36,945 nt of DNA from an uncultured Alphaproteobacteria bacterium (GTDB lineage: Bacteria; Pseudomonadota; Alphaproteobacteria; HIMB59; GCA-002718135): the NCBI GenBank assembly GCA_902539825.1, contig CACBMH010000009.1, positions 1 through 36,945 on the forward strand, given 5' to 3'. Of the stretch, positions 9,486-18,873 are shown one piece after another; position 1 is the first letter of the stretch; each line of letters opens with the position of its first letter. The translations under genes and the position numbers were made by a program. The notes beneath the pieces were generated by a model. That model saw only the letters and a program-made list of their open reading frames with translations, was not told the DNA's origin and searched no databases.

Positions 9486-10844
9486 TTATCCTCTTTCAAA
9501 ATATCTTCTAAGCTGCCAGTCGTTAACTGATATATCATAATCTTTTTGCTCCCACTCAGCTGCATGGATATAATGATCTAAAACATCAGAGTGGAAAATT
9601 TCTGGTAATAATTTAGATTTTTTTGCTAATTGAATTGCTTCATTTAATGTCTTTGGAACTTCCCTTACTTTCTTTTCATAGATATTCCCACTGTAAGGTT
9701 CTTCTAGTTTAAGTTTATTTTTTATTCCATACAATCCAGCACCGACAAGTGCGGCAAAAGCTAAATAGGGGTTTACATCTGCTCCTGGTACTCTGCACTC
9801 TATTCTTATTGAAGAGCCATGACCCGCTAATCTAAAACCAGCAGTTCTGTTATCTATACCCCAAACTGACTTTGTTGGAGCGAAAGAACCTTCTTGGAAT
9901 CTTTTATAAGAATTAATATTTGGTGCTAAAAATATAGAAATATCAGATAAAAATTTTATCTGACCAGCAACATAACTTTTGAATATATCTGACATTCCAA
10001 ATTTATCCTTTGAATTATAAAAAATATTTTTTTTTGTTTTCTTATCAAAGAGTGAATTATGAACATGACAAGAACTGCCACCAACATTCTCTTTATATTT
10101 TGCCATAAATGTTACTGCTTTATTTTTCTTATAAGCAATTTCTTTAGCAGCATTTTTAATCAAAATATGATTATCTGCCATATTTAATGCGTCTGTGAAG
10201 ACAACATTTATTTCTTCTTGTCCAGGAGCTGCCTCACCCTTTGAACATTCAACATAAATTCCAGATTTGAGGAGAGAATTTCTTAACTCTCTCATAACAT
10301 CTTCTTCCTTAGTTGTTTGGAAAATCATATAATCTTGTATGTACCAAGATGACTCTTTTAAATTTTTGTAATTATTATTGTGAATTTCATCATAGGTTTG
10401 ATCAAATAAAAAAAATTCTAATTCTGATCCAATCATAGGATCAAACCCCATTTTATTTGCCTTAGCAATAACATCTTTTAAAATTTGTCTAGTTGAATGA
10501 ACAAGCGGTTTTTTTCCATGATGGTCAAGGCAATCACAAATTACAATAGCTGTTTTTTCTAACCAAGTTGCAATTTTTATTGATTTCAAGTCGGGGATTA
10601 CAGTCATGTCGCCATACCCAGTTTCCCATGAAGAAGATTTATATCCAGGAACAGTAAACATATCCATATCAACTGTATAAAGATAATCACACATATGTGT
10701 TTCTTTATGTACGTAATCTATAAATGCTTTGCCAGTAACTCTTTTTCCATTTAATCTTCCCTGCATATCTGACACACAAACTAAAACCGTATCAATTTCA
10801 TCATTTTTGATAGCTTTTTTTAGATCGTTAAAAGTAATTGTCAT
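9486..10844 (-). CDS. glutamine synthetase family protein (gamma-glutamyl-amine ligase / PuuA-GlnT-like)
   Basis: GSELEFFLF, GQEEINVVF, GGSSCHVHNSL, NSYKRFQEGSFAPTKSVWGIDNRTAGFRL, RIECRVPGADVNPYLAFAA. Track start 10871 is a GTG inside a terminator hairpin; ATG at 10844 (MTITFNDL) preferred. Confidence 0.85.
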   Translation of the reverse strand: MTITFNDLKKAIKNDEIDTVLVCVSDMQGRLNGKRVTGKAFIDYVHKETHMCDYLYTVDMDMFTVPGYKSSSWETGYGDMTVIPDLKSIKIATWLEKTAIVICDCLDHHGKKPLVHSTRQILKDVIAKANKMGFDPMIGSELEFFLFDQTYDEIHNNNYKNLKESSWYIQDYMIFQTTKEEDVMRELRNSLLKSGIYVECSKGEAAPGQEEINVVFTDALNMADNHILIKNAAKEIAYKKNKAVTFMAKYKENVGGSSCHVHNSLFDKKTKKNIFYNSKDKFGMSDIFKSYVAGQIKFLSDISIFLAPNINSYKRFQEGSFAPTKSVWGIDNRTAGFRLAGHGSSIRIECRVPGADVNPYLAFAALVGAGLYGIKNKLKLEEPYSGNIYEKKVREVPKTLNEAIQLAKKSKLLPEIFHSDVLDHYIHAAEWEQKDYDISVNDWQLRRYFERG

Positions 10845-10856
10845 TAAGTTAGCCTC

Positions 10857-10888
10857 GAAAAAATCCAGCACTTTTAAAGTGCTGGATT
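10857..10888 (-). terminator. Rho-independent terminator downstream of the TRAP dctP gene
   Basis: 13-bp perfect inverted repeat AATCCAGCACTTT/AAAGTGCTGGATT followed by six T on the minus strand, directly after the dctP stop. Confidence 0.9.
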
Positions 10889-10895
10889 AAAATTA

Positions 10896-11966
10896 TTATC
10901 TATAAGGATATCCTGCTTTATCCATTGTTGATGCATATAATTTGAATGCATCTACAACTTTACCACTTCTAGGGCTTGAACTAGCTACATCATCCCAGAA
11001 TTTTTCAGCATCTTTTACAACACCTGACCATTCATTTGCTGGTAGACTAGTAAGTTCCATTTTTTTACCATTTACCCTTAAGTCTGCTTCTCCACCCCAA
11101 TACCAAACTTGTCTATAGTAATGAGATTGATCAATAGACATCTTAAATAATTCTTGAAGTTTGGGTGACAGTTTTTCCCAACTTTTAGAATTGGCAAAGT
11201 ATGAACCAAACCAAGCACCTGTTACAGAATTAGTTAACGCATAATTACAAATATCAGCCCAACCAACCTCATATGCTTCAGTAAATCCACACCAACATAC
11301 ACCATCAAGCTCGCCTGTTTGCATTGCAACTTCAACATCATCCCAAGGGACAATTACAGGAATTAAGCCATACTGTGCTAAGAAACGACCAGCTGTCGGA
11401 ACACCAAAAACTCGTAAACCTTTCATATCAGCAAGTGAGGTAATTTTTTTATCTACTGTAAATAAATGACATGGATCCCAAGCAGAAGTACTTAACCATG
11501 TCACATCTCTTACTTCTCCATATGCCTCTGCCCAAATTTCATCTAGACCATAATATTTAAACATTGCTGGCACATCCAAGCTATACCTTGTTGCAAATGG
11601 AAAATATCCTCCAAAAACAGATATATCTACTGGCGATCCCATTGTAGCATCATCACTCTGAACAGCATCAATGGTTCCAGCTTGCATAGCTCTAAATAGC
11701 TCATCTGTAGGTACTAATTGATCAGCATAAAAAAGTTCGATTTCCATTTCACCATGGGCAGCTTTATTAAATGCTTCAATTTGAGGAAGAACTACATGTG
11801 CTCCTAACGGTGCACCTGAATATGTTTGTAGTCTCCATTTAATAGGATTAGTTGCTGCATAACCATACGGAGCTGCTAAAGTTGAAGCCCCAATTGCGCC
11901 AGCAGATATTAATCCAGCTTTTTTTAAAAACTCACGTCTTTTAGTGAGATTTTTTTTATTTTTCAT
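10896..11966 (-). CDS. TRAP transporter substrate-binding protein, DctP family, with twin-arginine-like signal
   Basis: MKNKKNLTKRREFLKKAGLISAGAIGASTLAAPYGYA signal; TRAP SBP fold motifs. AAAGGAGGTATT ribosome-binding site precedes ATG at 11966, so the track start at 11981 is too far upstream. Confidence 0.88.
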   Translation of the reverse strand: MKNKKNLTKRREFLKKAGLISAGAIGASTLAAPYGYAATNPIKWRLQTYSGAPLGAHVVLPQIEAFNKAAHGEMEIELFYADQLVPTDELFRAMQAGTIDAVQSDDATMGSPVDISVFGGYFPFATRYSLDVPAMFKYYGLDEIWAEAYGEVRDVTWLSTSAWDPCHLFTVDKKITSLADMKGLRVFGVPTAGRFLAQYGLIPVIVPWDDVEVAMQTGELDGVCWCGFTEAYEVGWADICNYALTNSVTGAWFGSYFANSKSWEKLSPKLQELFKMSIDQSHYYRQVWYWGGEADLRVNGKKMELTSLPANEWSGVVKDAEKFWDDVASSSPRSGKVVDAFKLYASTMDKAGYPYR

Positions 11967-12063
11967 AATACCTCCTTTCAAAAGTAAATTGAAATAATAA
12001 GTGATTTAACTATTTTAAAAAATATAAATCAAGAAAATTAGCGATACTTTATAAACAAATTAA

Positions 12064-13404
12064 TTATCTTCTAGACACATAATCAGGAAGCCAAGTTGCA
12101 ATTTCAGGAAAAATCATAACTATAGCTAAACCTAAACACATAACTAAAACAAATGGAATAATTGATCTGTAGATATCTATGAGATCAATTTCTTTAGGAG
12201 CCATTGCTCGCATTAAAAATAAATTATATCCAAATGGTGGAGTCATATATGCAATTTGACATGTAATTGTATACAAAACACCATACCAAATTGGATTAAA
12301 ACCCAATGCAATTATTAAGGGAACATATAAAGGTGCAACGATTACTAACATTGCTGTATCATCTAAAAACATTCCCATTAAAATGTAAGACAGCTGCATC
12401 ATTATTAAAACACCCCAAGGACTTAGGTTCCATCTTTCTATGAATAGAGTTTCAATAGCTCTCACTGCCCCTATACCATCAAATACTGCTCCAAAGCTTA
12501 AAGCAGCTAAGATTATCCACATAAACATACACGAAACGCCTAAAGTTTTTTTCAAAGTATTTTCAATCACAGGCCAATTTAATTTACCTTTAACTAATGC
12601 TGCAAGAGTTGCACCAAATGCACCTACTGCAGAACATTCCACTAGACTTGCGATACCCATTAAAAATAATCCAGTCATTGAAAAGAAAATTGCAAAAGGT
12701 ATTAAGCCTGCCTGTAACAATTTCATTTTTTCAGTTTTTGAAATTTGTCTTTCTTCCTTTGGAAGAGCTGGACCTAGTTCAGGTTGGAGCTTACATCTTA
12801 TGTAAATGTATAAAATAAATAACGTTGCCATCATTATTCCAGGAATAATACCAGCAAGCCATAATTTACTAACAGGTTGCCTAGCAATCATTCCATATAA
12901 AACAAGAACAACGCTAGGTGGAACTAAAATTCCCAAAGAGCTTCCTGCTTGGACAACACCAGTTATCATTCTTTTATCATAACCAAGTTTTAGCATTGCT
13001 GGTAAAGCAATGGTGGCTCCAATTGCCATTCCTGCAACACTCAGACCATTCATTGCAGATATAGCAACCATCATTCCCATTGTGCCAATTGCTAAACCAC
13101 CTTTTATACCCCCAAAATAAACATGAAACATTCTATAAAGATCATCGGCAATACCAGATTCAGATATCATATATCCCATGTAAATGAATAATGGTAATGT
13201 AAGCATTGGATACCATTTGAATAATTTCCATGCTGCAGTGTAAGGCATTTCAACTGCGCCATCACCCCATAATAATAATGCAGCGATAGCTGCAACGAAA
13301 CCTATTGCTCCGAATACTCTTTGCCCAGTCAATAACATCAGCAACATTGTTGCAAACATAGTTATTGCAATTGTTTCATAGCTTACTAGATCTGCAATCA
13401 TCAA
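12064..13404 (-). CDS. TRAP transporter large permease, DctM family
   Basis: Multi-TM protein with LTLPLFIYMGYMISESGIADDLY, PPSVVLVLYGMIA, GMFLDDTAMLVIVAPLYVPL. Confidence 0.92.
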   Translation of the reverse strand: MMIADLVSYETIAITMFATMLLMLLTGQRVFGAIGFVAAIAALLLWGDGAVEMPYTAAWKLFKWYPMLTLPLFIYMGYMISESGIADDLYRMFHVYFGGIKGGLAIGTMGMMVAISAMNGLSVAGMAIGATIALPAMLKLGYDKRMITGVVQAGSSLGILVPPSVVLVLYGMIARQPVSKLWLAGIIPGIMMATLFILYIYIRCKLQPELGPALPKEERQISKTEKMKLLQAGLIPFAIFFSMTGLFLMGIASLVECSAVGAFGATLAALVKGKLNWPVIENTLKKTLGVSCMFMWIILAALSFGAVFDGIGAVRAIETLFIERWNLSPWGVLIMMQLSYILMGMFLDDTAMLVIVAPLYVPLIIALGFNPIWYGVLYTITCQIAYMTPPFGYNLFLMRAMAPKEIDLIDIYRSIIPFVLVMCLGLAIVMIFPEIATWLPDYVSRR

Positions 13405-13910
13405 ATTTCTCTATTTAATACTTTTGCAATGTCCTTGAAAAAAATTGCAATTGATTGAAGAAGCATTAATAAAATACCAAAAGTCATTATAGATTTGATA
13501 GGCCAAACATAAGGTGCCCACGCTGTAAATAATCTTTGATTAGTTTCTAAAGTATAAGTTAAACTAGAAATTGAACCAATTAAAAGAACAACAAGATAAA
13601 AAATTAAAAACACACTTGTTAAAGAATCCAATAATGCCTTAGTTTTATCTTTAAGTTTACTATAAATAAGATCCATTCTTACATGATCGTCTGTAAGCAT
13701 TGAATATCCTCCACCTAATAAATAATAACCTGTCATAACAAACTGAGCCATTTCAATAATCCAGATAAGTGGAATGTTAATAATATTTCTGGTTACAAAA
13801 GATAAAATTAGAATAAACATCATTACAAAAACTAGATACATAGTTGCTCGTCCAGTTTTCAAACTGATGAAATCTATCGTTTTTACATAATATTTTATTA
13901 TACTTGGCAT
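13401..13910 (-). CDS. TRAP transporter small permease, DctQ family
   Basis: 169 aa, four hydrophobic segments, DHVRMDLIYSKL motif; overlaps the dctM start. Confidence 0.88.
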   Translation of the reverse strand: MPSIIKYYVKTIDFISLKTGRATMYLVFVMMFILILSFVTRNIINIPLIWIIEMAQFVMTGYYLLGGGYSMLTDDHVRMDLIYSKLKDKTKALLDSLTSVFLIFYLVVLLIGSISSLTYTLETNQRLFTAWAPYVWPIKSIMTFGILLMLLQSIAIFFKDIAKVLNREI

Positions 13911-13970
13911 TTATAATTTATGTTACTATAGATAATTATAGAATAAAGGAAAAAATTTAAAGAGACAATC

Positions 13971-15404
13971 ATGCAACAGTATAAAAATTTTATTAACGGA
14001 AAATGGATTAGTAGCGAATCAAAGGAAACTATAAAAGTTGATGATCCTTCAAATGGTAAAGTCATTGGTGAAATTTCATGTGCAAAAAAAAATGATGTTG
14101 ATCTTGCTGTAGAAGCAGCAAAGAATTCTTATAACAATAGAGTACTTGTAGATATGCCATTGCTTACAAGAGCAAAATTAATGAGAAAAATTGCGGAAGA
14201 GACAAGAAAAGTTGCAAAAGAAGGAGGAGAACTTCTTTGTTATGAAAATGGAAAAAATATTGCTTCAGCAATTAAAGAATTCAATGATGTAGCAGATATG
14301 TTTGATTATTATGCCGGTCTAACTGATAAACTTGAAGGCAAAACTATACCTGTAGCAAAAAATATTTTTGATTACACAGTTTTAGAACCATTTGGTGTGT
14401 CAGCACATGTTGTACCATGGAATTTTCCATTATCTATGATTGGAAGATCACTATCGTGTTCTTTTGCTACAGGAAATTCAACAATTATAAAAACTGCAGA
14501 ATTAACTCCTTTGTCCGCAACAATTTTTGCAAAAGCAATACAAAATGCTGATGTACCAGATGGTTTAATTAACATAATTTGTGGATATGGGAATGAGGCA
14601 GGATCTTATCTTGTATCTCATGAAGATGTAAATCACGTAGTATTTACAGGCTCAGTCGCAACTGGAAAAAAGATACTTCATGCTTGTGCTGATAAAGCTA
14701 TTCCTGCTGTAGTTGAATTAGGAGGTAAGTCAGCTGGTATTGTTTACCCTGACGCTGATCTAAATGAAGTTCTAGAAAGCGCTCGTTCAGGAATATTTAG
14801 TGTTGCAGGACAAATTTGTACAGCGATGTCTAGATTGGTAGTTCATAAATCAATAAAAGATGAATTAGTAGATAAGCTTGTTGATATGAGTAAAACTTTA
14901 AAAATTGGACCTGGTATAGAAAAAGATACAGACCTAACTCCAGTTATATCAGAAAATCAACTTCAAAAAGTTGAGGGTTATGCGAGATCGGGAATCCAAG
15001 AAGGAGCAGAAGCAGCATATGGTGGAAAAAGATTAGAGCGTGAAGGATATTTTATGGAACCAACAGTTCTAAACAATGTTAAACAAAGTATGACTGTAGC
15101 CAGAGAAGAAATTTTTGGTCCAGTACTCTCAGTTCTTGAATATGAAGATCAAGAAGAAGCAATTGATATTGCTAATGATACTGAGTATGGTTTAGGTGCT
15201 GGTGTGTTTACAAAAGATCTTAAAAAAGCATCTTGGACTGCAAGCAAATTAGAAGCTGGTCAAGTATATGTAAATAAATGGTTTACCGGAAATCATGCAA
15301 CTCCTTTTGGAGGTTATAAACAATCAGGATATAGCCGTGAAAAAGGAGTAGATGGACTTAAATCTTATCTTCAAGTCAAAAATGTTGGTATTAGTTTTGG
15401 TTAA
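13971..15404 (+). CDS. aldehyde dehydrogenase, betaine-aldehyde/gamma-aminobutyraldehyde-type
   Basis: PWNFPLSMIGR, FTGSVATGKKI, VELGGKSAGIVY, VAGQICTAMSR, EEIFGPVLSV. Confidence 0.88.
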   Translation: MQQYKNFINGKWISSESKETIKVDDPSNGKVIGEISCAKKNDVDLAVEAAKNSYNNRVLVDMPLLTRAKLMRKIAEETRKVAKEGGELLCYENGKNIASAIKEFNDVADMFDYYAGLTDKLEGKTIPVAKNIFDYTVLEPFGVSAHVVPWNFPLSMIGRSLSCSFATGNSTIIKTAELTPLSATIFAKAIQNADVPDGLINIICGYGNEAGSYLVSHEDVNHVVFTGSVATGKKILHACADKAIPAVVELGGKSAGIVYPDADLNEVLESARSGIFSVAGQICTAMSRLVVHKSIKDELVDKLVDMSKTLKIGPGIEKDTDLTPVISENQLQKVEGYARSGIQEGAEAAYGGKRLEREGYFMEPTVLNNVKQSMTVAREEIFGPVLSVLEYEDQEEAIDIANDTEYGLGAGVFTKDLKKASWTASKLEAGQVYVNKWFTGNHATPFGGYKQSGYSREKGVDGLKSYLQVKNVGISFG

Positions 15405-16630
15405 AATCGACCAGGAGAATAAGCGCTAATGTCTATATTCGGCAATTGATCTTTTGATAAACTATCAATAATTTTTCCTGTAACAGCTCCTAAAGTCCAG
15501 CCAATATGTTGATGTCCAAATGCATAAATGACATTATTATTTTTGCGAGACTTTCCAATCACAGGTAATGAGTCTGGCAAGGTAGGTCTTCTCCCCATCC
15601 ATGTTGATCTTACTTCTTTCAATTGGGGCAAAACCTTTCTTGATTGTCTCTCTATCATTTCAAGACGTTTTTTATTAGGTGGTTTATTTAAACCTGCTAT
15701 TTCAACTGTACCAGCAGCTCTTATACCATCATGAATTTGTATTAGGTAAAATCCAGATTCAGACCAAGCAACGGGACGATTTATTAATTTCTCTTCAGTT
15801 TCAAATAAAATGTGATACCCTCTTTCGGTATCAAGAGGGAATTTATCTCCAAGCTTATTTGCAATTTGATTTGACCAAGCACCAGCACTTACAATTATTT
15901 TATCAAAATTAAGTTTTTTATTTTCTAAAAATAATTCTATATTTTTTTCTTTCTGCGTTAAATTTTTTATATTTTGATTTATATAAATACCACCTAATTC
16001 TAAAAACTTTTCAAAAATTTTAGTACTTATTGCTAATGGATTTGTTGTATGTCTAGATCCTGTAAAAATTTGACCTGCATAATAAACATCAGCCAAATTT
16101 GGTTCTAATTCTTTAACTTCATTTTTATTTAAATTTCTTACTTTAACGTTATTATTTTTTCTAATAATGTTTGCGTATTCATAATTTTCATAAGATTTTT
16201 TTGAATCAAAAAGATATAGATTTTCTTCATAGCTAATATATTCTTTTACATTTACATCTTGAAAAATTTCATCGTAAGAAATTTGTGAGTGTTTTAATAG
16301 GTTGGTTAGAGAGTTTGCTATTTCATTAACTTTTTCTTTTTTACAGTTTTTTAAAAAACTTATTGCCCAAGGCAAGTTCTTTAAAATATAAAAAAAATCA
16401 ACTGCCAAAGGTCCATCTTTTCTTAAGAGCATTGATGGTATATCCCAAATCAATCCAGGATAATTTACAGGAACATTTGCATAGTCTGCAAAAGTACAAG
16501 CATGCCCAAAACTTGTCATTGAGCCAGGCTGCTCTCTGTCAATTAAAGTTACATTAAATCCAGATTTTTTTAAAAAATATGCACTACATATACCAACTAT
16601 GCCAGCACCAATAACAGCTATGTTCTTCAC
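15401..16630 (-). CDS. FAD-dependent D-amino-acid dehydrogenase / DadA-like oxidoreductase
   Basis: VKNIAVIGAGIVGICSAYFLKKSGFNVTLIDRE; TERGYHILFE; WMGRRPTLPDSLPVIGKS; FGHQHIGWTLGAVTGKII. Track start 16687 overlaps potC; GTG at 16630 gives the expected N-terminus. Confidence 0.85.
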   Translation of the reverse strand: MKNIAVIGAGIVGICSAYFLKKSGFNVTLIDREQPGSMTSFGHACTFADYANVPVNYPGLIWDIPSMLLRKDGPLAVDFFYILKNLPWAISFLKNCKKEKVNEIANSLTNLLKHSQISYDEIFQDVNVKEYISYEENLYLFDSKKSYENYEYANIIRKNNNVKVRNLNKNEVKELEPNLADVYYAGQIFTGSRHTTNPLAISTKIFEKFLELGGIYINQNIKNLTQKEKNIELFLENKKLNFDKIIVSAGAWSNQIANKLGDKFPLDTERGYHILFETEEKLINRPVAWSESGFYLIQIHDGIRAAGTVEIAGLNKPPNKKRLEMIERQSRKVLPQLKEVRSTWMGRRPTLPDSLPVIGKSRKNNNVIYAFGHQHIGWTLGAVTGKIIDSLSKDQLPNIDISAYSPGRF

Positions 16631-16634
16631 TGTT

Positions 16635-17532
16635 CTATCGAGCTTTAATACCTCTGAGTTTTTCAGACCTTCTTCTAAGTAGCTCAACTGTAGTTAATAA
16701 AAATATAGAAAGAAGTACTAAACAAGTAGCCATACATAAAATAACAGGGCTAATTTCTTGTCGTATTCCGGCCCACATTTGTTTTGGAATAGTTAACTGA
16801 TCAATACTTGCCATAAACATAACTATAACAACTTCATCAAAAGATGTAATAAAAGCAAATAAAGCTCCGGATATAATACCTGGTAAAATCAATGGCATAA
16901 TAACTTTAAAAAATGTTCTCATTGGTTTAGCACCTAAGCTTTGTGCTGCTTTTACCATATTCATATCGAAACCAACTAATGTTGCCGTTACAGTGATTAC
17001 TACAAAAGGTGTAGCAAGAGCAACATGTGCAAGAATTACACCTGTGAAAGTATAAACAAGATTTATTCTTGCATAGAAGAAGAACATTCCTGCAGCTGTT
17101 ATAATTAGTGGAACAATCATTGGTGAAATTAAGATTGCCATTATTAAACCTTTATATGGCATATGTGGTCTACTTAAACCAAGAGCTGCCAGTGTTCCTA
17201 AAGCTGTAGCAATAACAGTTGCTATAATACCAATATAAAAACTATTTACTGTACCTTTCATCCATTTTGTTGAGCAAGGAACAGTAGAAGAAACAACATC
17301 AGCACTACAATCACCAATCATATTTCTATACCATCTAATTGACCATGCTTCTGGGTCGGGAGGCCATGCAAGCATTCCTTCAGTAAAAACCATAAAAGGA
17401 GAAACGCTAAAAGAAATTGGAATAATTGCAAATAGTGGCGCTATTAAAAAAAAGAAAACTACCGTACAAAAAAAATAAGTAAAAATAATAGTAGGTTCTT
17501 TGTACTGGAGTTGAGTAACTTGGAAGAGCCAT
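16635..17532 (-). CDS. potC: spermidine/putrescine-type ABC permease (PotC-like), apparently frameshifted near the N-terminus
   Basis: Main ORF 16635-17393 has PotC motifs (SLGAKPMRTFFKVIMPLILPGIISGALFAFITSFDEVVI). The missing N-terminus MALPSYSTPVQRTYYYFYLFF starts at ATG 17532 in another frame, and the frames join by removing one T from an 8-nt poly-T run. Confidence 0.85.
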
Positions 17533-17535
17533 TTT

Positions 17536-18802
17536 TTATCCTAACTTTATATTGTCTATTCCGACAATTTTATTGTAGAGCCAATAGAAGATCAGCATTA
17601 TACCAAGAAGTATAGCACCAAGAGCAGCGCACAATCCCCAGTTAAGTGTTGTTTTTAAATGATAAGCAATCCAACTCCCAATCAATTTACCATCTTTTCC
17701 TCCAACTAATTCAGGTGTTATAAAATACCCAATGGCAAGTACAAAAACCAATAAACCACCAGCGCTTATACCAGGAATAGTCTGTGGTAAGTAAACTCGC
17801 AAAAATGCAGTTGAAGGTTTTGCTCCTAAATTTTGAGCAGCTCTCATATGACTTTTTGGAATTACCCTCATCACACTGTATAAAGGTAAAATCATAAATG
17901 GTAATAAAATTTGAGTCATTGCTATTAAGGTTCCAACTTCATTATAAACCATTTGTATTCGACCATCGTCGCTTATGATGCCTAACCAGACTAAAATTCC
18001 ATTTATAACTCCATTTTGTTGAAGCATTACAATCCATGCTGTTGTTCTCACAAGTAGAGAGGTCCAAAATGGAAGTAATACAAAAATCATCAGAAGATTG
18101 CTATATCTAAGAGGTAAATTAGCTAAGAGATGAGCAACCGGAAAGCCAAGAATTAAGCAAAAAATTGTTACATAAATACTTACCTTAAAAGTTCTAACCC
18201 ATGTTTTAATATACATTCTTCTTTTTTCATCTTGTAAAACGACATCTCCTTCTTCATCAAATGTTCTATCCAAAGCATTCCAATAATAAATTGAAGATCT
18301 ATCTTTTACCATTTGATTAAATGAGTACCAATAAGTTGGATCTGCCCAAAGCTTATTTATATTAATAAATGTATCTTTATACGAAACTGGTTCTTCGCCT
18401 TTTTTTACAATTTTTTTTATTTCTCTAGTTGTTTTTTTTATTAAACTTTTCCAACCAGATTTTGCATAATTCATTCTTGTTAAGGCTTTACCTATTTGTC
18501 TCTTGTCTCCATTAGCTAATTCAAAAAAAAGACTTTTATACACTTCTTCAGGTGGTAGTTCGTCAGCTCCTTTATCCCAATTTTTATATTCATCAAAAGT
18601 ATTAGGAAAAACTGAATTAATTTGACTATCATCGACGCTCCTAAGAAGCATATCTCCAATTGGCATTACAAAAGTGACAAAAAATGAAAAGGAGTAAAGG
18701 AAAAACAAGAAGAAATGCACGAAGTTTATTTCTTCTTTCAGCCTTTCGAAGACTTTGTTTGAGTGGAATTCCGTCTGTAGTTAATAATTCCGCTGTAGAA
18801 AT
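17536..18802 (-). CDS. potB: spermidine/putrescine-type ABC permease (PotB-like), apparently frameshifted near the N-terminus
   Basis: Main ORF 17536-18720 has NLGAKPSTAFLRVYLPQTIPGISAGGLLVFVLAIGYFITPELVGG. Upstream open frame ISTAELLTTDGIPLKQSLRKAERRNKLRAFLLVFPLLLFIF joins FVTFVMPIGDMLLRSV by removing one T. Start codon uncertain (ATT at 18802 behind GGAGG). Confidence 0.82.
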
Positions 18803-18811
18803 GGTAACCTC

Positions 18812-18842
18812 CAAATAAAAAGGCGAGATAATTCTCGCCTTT
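18812..18842 (-). terminator. stem-loop plus T-tract between the SBP gene and the permease genes (terminator or attenuator)
   Basis: AAAGGCGAGA-ATTA-TCTCGCCTTT on the minus strand: 10-bp stem, 4-nt loop, then TTATTT just upstream of the potB GGAGG. Confidence 0.8.
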
Positions 18843-18873
18843 AGATTAAATTACAAATTTTATTTTATCAAGC

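Noticed and set aside
10896-13910. Assigning the TRAP transporter as an ectoine system (TeaABC/UehABC)
   Set aside because: The binding-protein sequence does not resemble the TeaA/UehA sequences I recall; substrate left unassigned.
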